From NCBI RefSeq assembly GCF_000993785.3, contig NZ_CP009922.3, forward strand, positions 3,534,001-3,598,000: 64,000 nt of DNA. Reading direction: 5' to 3'. The notes beneath the pieces are model-generated. The model was not told where the DNA came from. It saw only the letters and a program-made list of their open reading frames with translations, and searched no databases. Source of the DNA: Streptomyces xiamenensis. GTDB lineage: Bacteria; Actinomycetota; Actinomycetes; Streptomycetales; Streptomycetaceae. This document shows, in pieces, positions 44,744-54,653 of the stretch (positions within the stretch are counted from its first letter, which is position 1; every line of letters begins with the position of its first letter). The translations under genes were made by a program, and so were the position numbers.

Positions 44744-44926
44744 GCGGATTGTCAGTCTGGCGTGGTTCGTGCCGCGCGGGGGTGGCGGAAATGGGAGAGC
44801 ATCGACAAACGGGACGGATCACCGGTCGCGGCGGCCGGGGGAGGGGACCGCTGACGGAGCACGGCGAACGCCCGGGCGGCGGGGGCGGACGGCGGACGAG
44901 AAACGGACGACCTAGGAGGCGGCACG

Positions 44927-46633
44927 GTGAAGACAGCGACCCTGGGGCCCGGCCAGCGGGCCGAGGCACTCGCCCGGATGGCGGAACGCGAACTGGACAT
45001 CCTGGTGGTGGGTGGCGGCGTGGTCGGCGCCGGCACCGCCCTGGACGCCGTGACCCGCGGGCTCGCCACCGGCATCGTCGAGGCCAGGGACTGGGCGTCC
45101 GGCACCTCCTCCCGCTCCAGCAAGCTCATCCACGGCGGCCTGCGCTACCTGGAGATGCTGGACTTCGCGCTGGTGCGCGAGGCACTCAAGGAACGCGGGC
45201 TGCTGCTCGGCCGGATCGCCCCGCACCTGGTGAAGCCGGTGCCGTTCCTGTACCCGCTGCAGCACCGCGGCTGGGAGCGGCTGTACGCCGGCAGCGGCGT
45301 CGCCCTGTACGACACCATGGCCCTGTCCTCGGGTCACGCCCGCGGCCTGCCGCACCACCGGCACCTCACCCGGCGGCACGCGCTGCGGGTGGCGCCCTGC
45401 CTCAGGAAGGACGCCCTCGTCGGGGCCCTCCAGTACTACGACGCCCAGATGGACGACGCGCGGTACGTCGCCACCTTGGTCCGTACCGCCGCCTCGTACG
45501 GGGCGCTGGCCGCCAACCGGACGCGGGTGACCGAGTTCCTGCGCGAGGGCGAACGCGTGGTCGGCGTGAAGGTGCTCGACCTGGAGGGCGACGAGGCGTA
45601 CGAGGTGCGCGCCAAACAGGTCGTCAACGCCACCGGGGTGTGGACCGACGACACCCAGGGGATGATCGCCGAACGCGGACAGTTCCACGTCACCGCCTCC
45701 AAGGGCGTCCATCTGGTGGTGCCCAAGGACCGCATCCAGTCCTCCACTGGGCTGATCCTGCGCACCGAGAAGAGCGTGCTGTTCGTCATCCCGTGGGGAC
45801 GCCACTGGATCGTGGGCACCACGGACACCCCCTGGGACCTGGACAAGGCACACCCGGCGGCCTCCAGCGCCGACATCGACTACGTGCTCGAACACGTCAA
45901 CTCGGTGCTGGCGGTACCGCTGACGAGGGACGACGTCCAGGGCGTGTACGCCGGGCTGCGGCCCCTGCTGGCGGGCGAGTCGGACGCCACCAGCCAGCTG
46001 TCGCGCGAACACACCGTGGCCCACCCCGTACCGGGCCTGGTGGTCGTGGCGGGCGGCAAGTACACGACGTACCGGGTGATGGCCAAGGACGCCGTGGACG
46101 CGGCCGTGCACGGTCTCGACCAGCGGGTCGCCGCCTGCTGCACCGAGCAGGTCCAGCTCACCGGCGCCGAGGGCTACCACGCGCTGTGGAACTCCCGGGC
46201 CAGGATCGCGGCGCGCACCGGGCTGCACCACACCCGGGTGGAGCACCTGCTCAACCGCTACGGCTCCATGACCGAGGAGATCCTGGAGCTGATCGACGCC
46301 GACCCCTCGCTCGGCGAGCCGCTGCCGGCCGCCGACGACTACCTCAAGGCCGAGATCGTCTATGCCTGTTCGCACGAGCAGGCCCGGCACCTGGAGGACG
46401 TGCTCACCCGGCGCACCCGGATCTCGATCGAGACGTTCGACCGGGGGACGCGCAGCGCGCGCGAGTGCGCCGAGCTGATGGCCGGCGTCCTGGGCTGGGA
46501 CCAGCAGCAGATCGGGCGCGAGGTCGAGCACTACGAGAAGCGGGTGGAGGCGGAGCGCGAGTCGCAGCTCCAGCCCGACGACCAGACGGCGGACGCGGCC
46601 CGGCTGGGGGCGCCCGACACCGTACCGCTGTAG
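44927..46633 (+). CDS. glpD: Glycerol-3-phosphate dehydrogenase (FAD)
   Basis: 568 residues. It oxidises glycerol-3-phosphate to dihydroxyacetone phosphate at the inner membrane face and passes electrons to quinone. The FAD motif is DILVVGGGVVGAGTALDAVT (residues 19-38), followed by SSRSSKLIHGGLRYLE, both family hallmarks. VGTTDTPWDLDKAHP and RPLLAGESDATSQLSREH are typical of GlpD. GTG 44927 has AGGAGG eight bases upstream. No glpF or glpK lies beside it. A hairpin follows. Confidence 0.95.
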   Translation: MKTATLGPGQRAEALARMAERELDILVVGGGVVGAGTALDAVTRGLATGIVEARDWASGTSSRSSKLIHGGLRYLEMLDFALVREALKERGLLLGRIAPHLVKPVPFLYPLQHRGWERLYAGSGVALYDTMALSSGHARGLPHHRHLTRRHALRVAPCLRKDALVGALQYYDAQMDDARYVATLVRTAASYGALAANRTRVTEFLREGERVVGVKVLDLEGDEAYEVRAKQVVNATGVWTDDTQGMIAERGQFHVTASKGVHLVVPKDRIQSSTGLILRTEKSVLFVIPWGRHWIVGTTDTPWDLDKAHPAASSADIDYVLEHVNSVLAVPLTRDDVQGVYAGLRPLLAGESDATSQLSREHTVAHPVPGLVVVAGGKYTTYRVMAKDAVDAAVHGLDQRVAACCTEQVQLTGAEGYHALWNSRARIAARTGLHHTRVEHLLNRYGSMTEEILELIDADPSLGEPLPAADDYLKAEIVYACSHEQARHLEDVLTRRTRISIETFDRGTRSARECAELMAGVLGWDQQQIGREVEHYEKRVEAERESQLQPDDQTADAARLGAPDTVPL

Positions 46634-47127
46634 GGCCCCGGGCGTACGGCCGGCGGGCGTACCGCCGGCCACCGGGGTGATCCGTGGCCCGCCGAGTGGC
46701 CCCCGGCCGTCGTCGGCTTCGGTGAACTCGGTGTCGGGGGATCGTTTCGAGACCGGGGTGGGGCGTGCGACCTGACGGGGTGTCACCGGCTCCCGGGTGC
46801 CGTGACGTGCGAAGTCCGGTTCGGGGGAAGCGCGGTGGGGGAGCGGTGGGCCGACGCCGCCGCGGTGGGCGGCGCGGCGCGCGGGCGCACAGGGGCGGTC
46901 GAACAGCGGGATCGCCGGGGCCGGGTGGTCGGCAGGGGTCCGTACGGACCCGTGTGCGGCGGACCATGACCGCGCCGCACGCCACGGACCGGCACAAAGG
47001 GCCGTCACCGCCCACCAGTCGGGTCCCCGCACGCAGCCTCCGCCGGTGCCGCCGAGCTGAAGGTCCGTGGTCGGAGCGGCCCCCGCATGGGTGACAATGG
47101 CCCGGGAAGCCGGAGGGGACACGACGC
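46634..47127. other. Gene-free stretch after glpD
   Basis: 494 bp. It holds a hairpin after glpD (46648-46670) and then GC-rich DNA with no frame that looks like a family protein. The promoter of the kinase gene must lie in the last part, but no element could be picked by eye. Confidence 0.6.
46648..46670 (+). terminator. Hairpin after glpD
   Basis: GGCCGGCGG (46648-46656), loop GCGTA, CCGCCGGCC (46662-46670); perfect 9-bp stem 15 bp after the stop. Confidence 0.75.
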
Positions 47128-49683
47128 ATGGGCCAGGACAGCGGGGACACCGGAACGCGGACCGGTGAGCGGGCAGGCGAGCCGGCCGGCCGGCCGACGA
47201 GGGCGGCGGGCACCGGGGCGGTGGTGGCGGCGCCACCGGCGGAACCCGGCGCGCCGGAGCACGCCGCGCCGGACCGGGAAGCCGGTGACGGTGAACCGGC
47301 GGCTGTCGAAGGGCCGGTCGTGGGCGCGCCGGAGCGAGCTGGGGAGTCCGCTGTGCGAGACCACGAGGAGTTGGCCGTGGAACCGGAAGTCGACCCGAAG
47401 AGGGAAACGGAACGGGAAACGGAACGGGACGCGCCGAGTCTCGTGAAGGCCGAGCGCGCCGGGGCGGCGGAACCGGCGGATGCCGTGCCGGCCGGTGCGG
47501 CGGAGCGGAAGCGGGCGACGAAGAGCGCCGTGGAGCCCCAGGCCGAGGCCGAGGCCGAGCCCGAGGTCGTACCGGCGGACGACGAGGAGAAGTCGGCCCC
47601 CGCCGACGCCGCGCCCAAGCCCGCGGCAGCCTCCGAAGCCGACGCCTCCGCAGCGGAAGCGGAACCGGCGGAGCAGGCGGAAGCGGAACCCGACGCCGAA
47701 CCGGAAGCGGAACCGGAACCGGAGTCCGCGGTGCGGCCCGCGACGGCCTCGGGCACGAAGCCGGCGGCACCGTCCGCCGGAACGCCCGCCGAGGCCGCCG
47801 ACCGGCCCACCGGACGTCGCGCCCCCGTGGACGCCGACGAGGCCGCCGCCCGTAAGCGGGCCGGCGAGATCGCCGGCCTGACCACCCCGCCCCCCGGACG
47901 CCTGCTGAGCGGCCGTTACCGCCTCATCTCCATCGTCGGCCGCGGCGGCATGGGCACCGTGTGGGAAGCCACCGACGAGATCCTCGGCCGCCAGGTCGCG
48001 GTCAAGGAACTCCGCCTCACCAACGGCATCGACGACGGCGAACGCAAGCGCCTCATCACCCGCACCCTGCGCGAGGCGAAGGCCATCGCCACCATCCGCA
48101 GCCGTGGCGTGGTCACCATCTACGACGTGGTGGACGAGGGTTCCCGCCCGTGGATCGTGATGGAGCTCATCGAGGGCCGGTCGCTGGCCGACCTCATCCG
48201 CGAGGACGGGCCCATGTCGCCCACCCGCGCGGCCGAGATCGGCCTCGCCATCCTCGACGTGCTGCGCGCCGCCCACGACAAGGGCATCCTGCACCGCGAC
48301 GTGAAGCCGTCCAACGTCCTCATCGCGGACGAGGACGGCCGCATCGTGCTCACCGACTTCGGCATCGCCAAGGTCGAGGGCGACCCGTCCATCACCTCCA
48401 CCGGCATGCTGGTCGGCGCCCCCTCGTACATCTCGCCGGAGCGGGCGCGCGGCGAGGCGCTCGGCCCGGCCGCCGACCTGTGGTCGCTCGGCGCGCTGCT
48501 GTACTGCTGTGTGGAGGGCCGCCCGCCCTACGACGAGGGCGGCGCCATCGCCACCCTGTCCGCCGTCATGAACTCCCCGCTGCGGCCCCCGCGTCAGGCC
48601 GGTCCGCTCGTCGAGGTCATCACCGGGCTGCTGGCGAAGGCGCCCAGGGACCGGCTGGACGAGCCGCGTACCCGGGAACTGCTGACCGCCGCCCTGACCG
48701 CCGATCCGGCGGGTTCGGACGACCGGACCATGGTCGTCGGGCTGCGCACCGCCGGTGCCGCGCCCGCCGGGCCGCCGCCCGCCCCGCAGGGAACACCGCC
48801 GTACGGCGCGCCCGTGGTCGGCTCCGGCGCGGCGAACGGGCGCCGGCGCGCGCTGATCGTCGCGGCGGCGCTGATCGCGGTGCTGGCCGTGATCGGCACC
48901 ACCTTGATCCTGGCGCGGAGCGGCGGCGACGCGGACGGCCAGGGTTCGGGCCAGGACCAGGGGCAGCCGGACGACGGGTCGCCGGGCGACGAGGGCACCC
49001 CGGGCGACGAGGGCCAGGATGGCGCGGGCGGTGACGCCGGCGCCGGGGACGGCCCGGACGCCTCGGACGGCGGCGCGGACGGCCAGGATTCCGGCCAGGA
49101 ACCGGGCCCGGACGCGGAGCAGCCGCCGGGCGGTGAGCAGGACGGCGATCCGGACGCCGGCGGGACCTCGGGGCCGCCCGGCGCCAAGCCGGAGAACGAC
49201 GGTGACGGCACGCTGCCCGAGAACCCGCAGGGCTACGCCGAGTTGACGGACGACGACTTCCGCTTCCGGATGTCGCTGCCCGAGGGCTGGCGTCGTACCG
49301 GGATAGCCGGGCAGAACTCCGGCGGCATCTTCAGCGCCCCCGACGGGGGACCGCCGAAGGTGCAGGTCGACTTCAACGCCACCCCGGGGGACGACGCGGC
49401 CGGCGCCTGGCGCAGTCTGGAACCGGCCGTCCGGAACAACAGCACCGACTACCGGCGCATCGACATCCAGCAGGTCGGCTGGCGCGGCTACCCGACCGTC
49501 GCGGACTGGGAGTTCGAGCGTACGGAGGGCGGCAAGCGGGTACGGATCCTGAACCGGGGCTTCCAGGTCGACCCGGGCCGTGGCTACGCGATCATGATCA
49601 CGTGCGCCGCGGACGCCTGGGACGAGGAGGAGTGCCGCACTCTTCGCGAGACCGCGTTTCTCACGTTTTCGCCGCTGCCCTGA
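47128..49683 (+). CDS. Receptor-type serine/threonine protein kinase
   Basis: 851 residues. An Ala/Glu/Pro-rich acidic N-terminal extension of about 260 residues precedes the kinase. The kinase domain (about 262-525) is intact: GRGGMGTVWEA loop, Lys293, HRD at 389-391, DFG at 410-412, and SPERARGE after the activation loop (SITSTGMLVGAPSYI). One membrane segment lies at about 573-597, then an Asp/Gly/Gln-rich linker. A C-terminal extracellular domain (about 700-851) opens YAELTDDDFRFRMSLPEGWRR-like and has two Cys. ATG 47128 has GGAGGGG upstream. It heads a kinase-like pair with the next gene. Confidence 0.92.
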   Translation: MGQDSGDTGTRTGERAGEPAGRPTRAAGTGAVVAAPPAEPGAPEHAAPDREAGDGEPAAVEGPVVGAPERAGESAVRDHEELAVEPEVDPKRETERETERDAPSLVKAERAGAAEPADAVPAGAAERKRATKSAVEPQAEAEAEPEVVPADDEEKSAPADAAPKPAAASEADASAAEAEPAEQAEAEPDAEPEAEPEPESAVRPATASGTKPAAPSAGTPAEAADRPTGRRAPVDADEAAARKRAGEIAGLTTPPPGRLLSGRYRLISIVGRGGMGTVWEATDEILGRQVAVKELRLTNGIDDGERKRLITRTLREAKAIATIRSRGVVTIYDVVDEGSRPWIVMELIEGRSLADLIREDGPMSPTRAAEIGLAILDVLRAAHDKGILHRDVKPSNVLIADEDGRIVLTDFGIAKVEGDPSITSTGMLVGAPSYISPERARGEALGPAADLWSLGALLYCCVEGRPPYDEGGAIATLSAVMNSPLRPPRQAGPLVEVITGLLAKAPRDRLDEPRTRELLTAALTADPAGSDDRTMVVGLRTAGAAPAGPPPAPQGTPPYGAPVVGSGAANGRRRALIVAAALIAVLAVIGTTLILARSGGDADGQGSGQDQGQPDDGSPGDEGTPGDEGQDGAGGDAGAGDGPDASDGGADGQDSGQEPGPDAEQPPGGEQDGDPDAGGTSGPPGAKPENDGDGTLPENPQGYAELTDDDFRFRMSLPEGWRRTGIAGQNSGGIFSAPDGGPPKVQVDFNATPGDDAAGAWRSLEPAVRNNSTDYRRIDIQQVGWRGYPTVADWEFERTEGGKRVRILNRGFQVDPGRGYAIMITCAADAWDEEECRTLRETAFLTFSPLP

Positions 49684-49791
49684 CTCGGTCCCGATACAAG
49701 TGACTTGGCCAGGAGTTGACGGATCGTGGGTGTGGTATGTCTACGCCCAGTATCGTGAGTGACCGAGTCACGGAAGCGGTGGGGAGGCGGC

Positions 49792-52700
49792 GTGGATACG
49801 TACGCGGGGCGGCTGCTGGCCGATCGCTATCGGCTTCCCAGGACGCCGTCTGAGGCGTTCGAACTGGTGGAGTCGCGGGCGTTCGACACGGCGAGCGGGC
49901 AGGAAGTGCTCGTGCGGCAGGTGCCGTTGCCGGAGGTCGTGGACGCCGAGGTCCTCGACGAGGAAGGCAACAGGTCCGGTTCGGGCGGGACGCGCCGGGG
50001 GGTCGGCGACCGGGCGACACGGTCGCCGGAGGATCCGGTGGTACGGCGTGCGCTGGAAGCGGCCGCCGCGGCGGGGCAGTTGCCCGATCATCCCCGGCTC
50101 GACCAGGTCTTCGACGTGTTCGTCCAGGGCGACGGTCTGTGGATCGTGAGCGAGCTGGTGCCGGCCAGGCCGCTGGCCGCGGTGCTGGCGGAGGCCAGGC
50201 TCGGCCCCTACCGGGCGGCCGAGGTCGCCGCGGATCTGCTGGCCGCCCTGCGGATCGTGCACGCGCACGGCTGGACCCACCGGAACCTGACCACGCGTAC
50301 GGTGCTGATCTGCGACGACGGGCGGGCGCTGCTGACCGGGCTGGCCTCGGGGGCGGCGGAGGAAGTGCTGTGCGGGTACGACCCGCTCCCGGCACCCCCG
50401 GCGCAGGGCCGGCAGTCGCTTCCGGCGGCGAGTGTGGCCGGCGGCGGTGCCGCCGCCGCTGCCGGTGTGGTGGAGGAGGCGGGCCGGGGCGGGCGGGACA
50501 TCGCGCCCTGGGGCGTACCGGGGCAGGGCGCGGCGCCCGCCGCACCGGCCGCCGGAGCGCCGTGGAACAGCGACAGCGGCGCGGCGGTGGCGGACCGTTA
50601 CCAGCGCTGGGGGACGGCGGCTGACGGCGACGGCCGGCAGTCCGCGCCGGGCGGGCAGGGTCCGCAGGGCGCGGAGAACTGGCACACCCCGCACGGTGGT
50701 GACGGCCAGGGCGGCCAGGGCGGTCACGGCCCGACGGGCTGGACCGGCGCCCCGGACGGCAACCCCGGAGCAGGTGACGGGCCGTGGAACGGCCGCCCGG
50801 GAGCCCCGGCGGAGACCGGTCCCCCGGGCGACCGGGAAACGGTGAACGGCGCGCAGGCCCACCCCGGCGCCCAGGAGGCCCATGGCGGCCACCCGTCCGG
50901 CTCGGGCGCCCCCGTCGGCGCGGAGGGCCGGCAGGGCCTTGACGGCCCGCAGGGCGGTTGGTCCGGCGGTCCGCAGGGCACGGGTGAGTACCCGCCGCAG
51001 GGCGCCGCCCCGACCGGTGCGCAGAACTGGCACGGTCCGCAGGACGGCGGCCCGGGCGCGGCGGTGACCGGCGGCCCCGGGGGACAGGGTGCCTGGGAGA
51101 CCCAGGAACTGCCCGGGGCGCAGGCGGGCGAAGGCCCGGCCGATGGCGGGTACGGGTACGGGTACGGCGGGCCGGACCACCCGCACGAGGTCAACGGTGC
51201 CGCACCCGGGCAGCACGGTACCGAAGCCCGGGACGGCCACGCACCGCCGAACCCGGCCCCGCAGGGACAGGGACCGTCGGACACCGGCCAGATCCGGACG
51301 GTACGGCCGGGGGACGCGCACAGCGGCGCCCAGGGCCCGCCTCCCGCCGCCGGGGGGCACGGCCCGCTGGGCGCCACCCAGGACCGCTGGGACGCCGACG
51401 CCGAGACCGGCATCTCCGATCGCTATCGGCGCTGGGGCGGCGGCGAGCCGCCCACCGCGCAGGGATTTCCCGCCGCCTGGGACTTCGAGGGCGGCGGTGG
51501 GGCCGGCGCCCGGCTGTCCGCCGAGGAACGGGCCGCGCGCAGCGGGGCCATCGCCGCGTACCGGGCGGGCACCAGGGCCGGGGCGCACGCCGCCGGTACG
51601 GCGGGCGGCTCCGGAGGGCCGGCCGAACTGCCCGCGCCCGGCCGCGAGAGCCGCGCCGTACGCACCGGCTGGGACCCCGTACCGCCGCCGCGCGCGGCCA
51701 TAGAGACCTCGGCGACGCCCCGGTACCGCGGCCCGGACACCGCCCTGGCCGCCGAGCGTGCGCGCCAGGCGCGTATCACCACAGTGGGCGCCGTCACCGA
51801 GCGCTGGGCGCCCGAGCAGGCCGGTCCGGTGCACGACCACTGGCAGCTCGCCCCGCCCGTGGGCCCCCCGGCCGACTTCTGGGCGCTGGGCGCCCTGCTC
51901 TTCCGGGCCGTCCAGGGCCACCCCCCGTACCCCGAGGAGAACCCCGCCGAGCTGGTGCAGGCCGTCTGCGCCGAGCCGCCCGCCTTCGCCGAGGAGTGCG
52001 GCGCGCTGCGCCCCATCGTGGAGTCGCTGCTGCGGCAGGACCCCACCGAGCGCCCCAGCGCCGAGGAACTGCGCGGCTGGCTGCGGTCGCTGCTGCGCAG
52101 CGCCCCGGAGCCCGAGGTCGGCAGGCGTACCGTCACCACGCCGCTGCCCGCGCTGGAGCCGGGCCGGCCCTCGGACCCGCGCCGGCTGCCGATCGTGCGC
52201 CGCCGCGGCGATCTGGTCGGCCCGCGCCGCCGCGGCGGACGCGGGAACGGGAACCATCCGCGCCGTCTGGGCAAGGTGCTGCTGACGCTCACCCTGCTCG
52301 GCCTGGCCGGTTCGATCGGCTACATCATGCTGTTCCTCGCCGAGGACCCGCAGGACCGGGCCGGCCAGCCGCCGTCCCCCGAGGCCACCGCGCCCATCTC
52401 CCCCGAACCCACCCCGGAGCCCTCCCCCACGCCCTCGTCGCCGGATCCCGAGACGGAGCCGAGCCCGGACGGTCAGGGCAGCGGCGGCATACCGCAGGGG
52501 TACGGGCCGCAGGAGGACCCGGCCGGGTTCTCCATGACGCTGCCGGACGGCTGGCAGCGGTCCACCACCGCGGACGGGTCGGTGGTGTTCTCGGACGGCG
52601 ATGTCGAGATCGTGGTCGTGCCCGGCCGGGACGGCACCGCCCAGTTCACCCAGGGGCCGATGAACTACCAGATGGAGCACCAGCAGGAGCTGTCCGGTTT

Positions 52701-52932
52701 CCGCGCCGACACCTACGGCACCTCCAGCGGGCTGCGCGAGACCCGGGTCGGCGCCTCCGTGATGGCGCAGGGCGACTTCCGCTGGCGGGCGGACGGCACG
52801 CAGTGGGTCGCGCTCAACCAGGTGATGCAGCTGGCGGACAGCTATCACGTGGTGCTGGTACGGGGCCCGGTCGCCGCCGACGACCAGGTCGCCGAGGTCT
52901 TCGACGTGGTGGCGGACAGCTACCGGTACTGA
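49792..52932 (+). CDS. Receptor pseudokinase with a ~450-residue insertion between its lobes
   Basis: 1046 residues from GTG 49792 (GGGGAGG upstream). The N-lobe opens VDTYAGRLLADRYRL. Where kinases have VAIK it reads VLVRQ (Arg42); HRD is HRN (163-165); DFG is replaced by TGL (182-184). After about residue 200 comes a Gly/Gln/Pro-rich insertion up to about 650, with NWHxPxGG and DRYxRWG repeats. The C-lobe then resumes (ADFWALGALLFRAVQGHPPY from 694). One membrane segment (829-850), a Pro/Ser/Glu linker and an outer domain related to that of the preceding kinase follow. It is unlikely to phosphorylate and may regulate its neighbour, 108 bp upstream. Confidence 0.88.
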   Translation: MDTYAGRLLADRYRLPRTPSEAFELVESRAFDTASGQEVLVRQVPLPEVVDAEVLDEEGNRSGSGGTRRGVGDRATRSPEDPVVRRALEAAAAAGQLPDHPRLDQVFDVFVQGDGLWIVSELVPARPLAAVLAEARLGPYRAAEVAADLLAALRIVHAHGWTHRNLTTRTVLICDDGRALLTGLASGAAEEVLCGYDPLPAPPAQGRQSLPAASVAGGGAAAAAGVVEEAGRGGRDIAPWGVPGQGAAPAAPAAGAPWNSDSGAAVADRYQRWGTAADGDGRQSAPGGQGPQGAENWHTPHGGDGQGGQGGHGPTGWTGAPDGNPGAGDGPWNGRPGAPAETGPPGDRETVNGAQAHPGAQEAHGGHPSGSGAPVGAEGRQGLDGPQGGWSGGPQGTGEYPPQGAAPTGAQNWHGPQDGGPGAAVTGGPGGQGAWETQELPGAQAGEGPADGGYGYGYGGPDHPHEVNGAAPGQHGTEARDGHAPPNPAPQGQGPSDTGQIRTVRPGDAHSGAQGPPPAAGGHGPLGATQDRWDADAETGISDRYRRWGGGEPPTAQGFPAAWDFEGGGGAGARLSAEERAARSGAIAAYRAGTRAGAHAAGTAGGSGGPAELPAPGRESRAVRTGWDPVPPPRAAIETSATPRYRGPDTALAAERARQARITTVGAVTERWAPEQAGPVHDHWQLAPPVGPPADFWALGALLFRAVQGHPPYPEENPAELVQAVCAEPPAFAEECGALRPIVESLLRQDPTERPSAEELRGWLRSLLRSAPEPEVGRRTVTTPLPALEPGRPSDPRRLPIVRRRGDLVGPRRRGGRGNGNHPRRLGKVLLTLTLLGLAGSIGYIMLFLAEDPQDRAGQPPSPEATAPISPEPTPEPSPTPSSPDPETEPSPDGQGSGGIPQGYGPQEDPAGFSMTLPDGWQRSTTADGSVVFSDGDVEIVVVPGRDGTAQFTQGPMNYQMEHQQELSGFRADTYGTSSGLRETRVGASVMAQGDFRWRADGTQWVALNQVMQLADSYHVVLVRGPVAADDQVAEVFDVVADSYRY

Positions 52933-52971
52933 CGGGTGGGCAGGGGGCCGCCCCCGCCGTACCCTCCCGCT

Positions 52972-54549
52972 ATGACGACAACGCCGTCCGACGAGCTGTC
53001 CGCGGAGCTGCCCGCCGAACTGCCCGCCGAGGTGGTCGCGCGGCTCACCGAGGGAGTGCCCGGCAGCGGCCGTACCGCTTGCCACAGCGCACTGACCGGC
53101 CGGCCGCTGGCCGAGCTGCCCGAGGCCACCGAGACCGAGGTGACCGCGGCGTTCGGGCGGGCCAGGATCGCCCAGGACCCCTGGGCGCGGTGGCCGGTAC
53201 GCCGCCGGGCCGCCGTGCTGCTGCGCTTCCACGACCTGCTCCTCGCCCGGCAGGATGAGGTCCTTGACCTCATCCAGCTGGAGACGGGCAAGGCGCGGCT
53301 GCACGCCCACGAGGAGTTGCAGGCCGTGGCGAGCGCGGCCCGCCACTACGGGCGCAGGGCCCCCGGGTATCTGCGCCCCCGGCGGCACACCGGCGCGTTC
53401 CCGCTGCTGACCCGGGTGCGCGAACTGCGCCACCCGCGTGGCGTCGTCGGTCACATCGCCCCGTGGAACTACCCCCTGGAACTGACCGTGGGTGACGCAT
53501 TGCCCGCGCTGGTGGCCGGGAACGCGGTGCTCATGAAGCCGGACACCGAGACGGCGCTCACCGCGCTGTGGGCGCGCCGGCTGCTGGTCGAGGCCGGGCT
53601 GCCGCGGGACGTGTGGCAGATCGTGCTCGGTCCCGGCCCGGTGCTGGGGCCGCAGGTGGTGCGGGAGGCCGACTACGTGACGTTCACCGGCTCCACGCGC
53701 ACCGGCCGCGAGGTGGCGCGCGGCGCGGCGCAGCGGCTGATCGGCGCCAGCCTGGAACTGGGCGGCAAGAACGCCATGCTGGTGCTCGCCGACGCCGACA
53801 TCGAGCGGGCGGCGGCCGGCGCCGTACGGGCCTGCTTCTCCTCCGCCGGGCAGCTGTGCATCTCCATCGAGCGGCTGTACGTGCACGCGTCGGTCGCGGA
53901 CGCCTTCGTGCGGCGGTTCGCGGAGCACACGCGGGCGCTGCGCCTGGGCGCCCCGCTGGACTACGGCACGGACATGGGCTCCCTCAGTTCGCGGGCACAA
54001 CTGGACGCCGTCACCCGCCATGTCACGGACGCGGTGGAGCGCGGGGCGGTGGTGGTGACCGGGGGCCGGGCACGCCCCGACCTGGGCCCGTACTTCTACG
54101 AGCCGACCATCCTGGAGGGGGTGCGACCGCCGATGCTGGTGTGCGGGGAGGAGACGTTCGGCCCCGTGGTCTCGGTGTACCGGTTCACGGAAGAGGCGGA
54201 CGCGGTGACGCGGGCGAACGCCACACCGTACGGGCTCAACGCCTCGGTGTGGTCGGGGAACGCACGGCGCGCACGCCGGATCGCGGCACAACTGCGCGCC
54301 GGGACGGTGAACATCAACGAGGGGTTCGCGGCGGCGTACGGGAGCGTGGGCGCGTCGATGGGCGGCTGGGGCGACTCGGGTCTCGGGCGGCGGCACGGCA
54401 CGGAGGGCATCACCAAGTACACCGAGGCGCAGACGGTGGCGCAGCAGCGTCTGGTGCCGATGGGGCCGGCGTTCGGGATGGACGACCGGCGGTACGCGGC
54501 CGTGGTGTCGCGGGTGCTGCGGGTGCTGAAGGCCCTGCGCGTGCGCTGA
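52972..54549 (+). CDS. Succinate-semialdehyde-type aldehyde dehydrogenase
   Basis: 525 residues. The NAD(P)-dependent ALDH fold is complete: PWNYPLELTVGDALPALVAG, FTGSTRTGREVARGAAQRLI, general base Glu262 in LELGGKNA and nucleophile Cys296 in SSAGQLCISIERL. The sequence is nearest to the GabD2-like succinate-semialdehyde group, which takes 4-aminobutyrate degradation or alpha-ketoglutarate bypass products to succinate. The substrate is inferred from family resemblance. ATG 52972 is used. It is followed by a bidirectional hairpin. Confidence 0.9.
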   Translation: MTTTPSDELSAELPAELPAEVVARLTEGVPGSGRTACHSALTGRPLAELPEATETEVTAAFGRARIAQDPWARWPVRRRAAVLLRFHDLLLARQDEVLDLIQLETGKARLHAHEELQAVASAARHYGRRAPGYLRPRRHTGAFPLLTRVRELRHPRGVVGHIAPWNYPLELTVGDALPALVAGNAVLMKPDTETALTALWARRLLVEAGLPRDVWQIVLGPGPVLGPQVVREADYVTFTGSTRTGREVARGAAQRLIGASLELGGKNAMLVLADADIERAAAGAVRACFSSAGQLCISIERLYVHASVADAFVRRFAEHTRALRLGAPLDYGTDMGSLSSRAQLDAVTRHVTDAVERGAVVVTGGRARPDLGPYFYEPTILEGVRPPMLVCGEETFGPVVSVYRFTEEADAVTRANATPYGLNASVWSGNARRARRIAAQLRAGTVNINEGFAAAYGSVGASMGGWGDSGLGRRHGTEGITKYTEAQTVAQQRLVPMGPAFGMDDRRYAAVVSRVLRVLKALRVR

Positions 54550-54592
54550 ACACCCGGCCTGGGCATCCGCGTCGAACGGGTGCGCGCATGGC

Positions 54593-54633
54593 GAAGGGAC
54601 CCGCCCTCCGGGGGAATAGGGGCGGATCCCTTC
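54593..54633. terminator. Bidirectional hairpin between aldehyde dehydrogenase and LAxTG protein genes
   Basis: GAAGGGACCCGCCCT (54593-54607) pairs with AGGGGCGGATCCCTTC (54618-54633) with one A-C type mismatch and a one-base offset. It lies between convergent stops at 54549 and 54654. Confidence 0.8.
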
Positions 54634-54653
54634 GGTCTGTGCGGCCGTCAGGC

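Noticed and set aside
46765..47094. 109-codon frame upstream of the kinase gene
   Set aside because: Arg/Gly-rich without any domain, no ribosome site, and would run into the kinase promoter region.
49768..54396. 1500-codon open frame on the minus strand opposite the pseudokinase and aldehyde dehydrogenase
   Set aside because: No family motifs, composition typical of GC-frame shadow, and the plus strand encodes recognisable proteins with ribosome sites.
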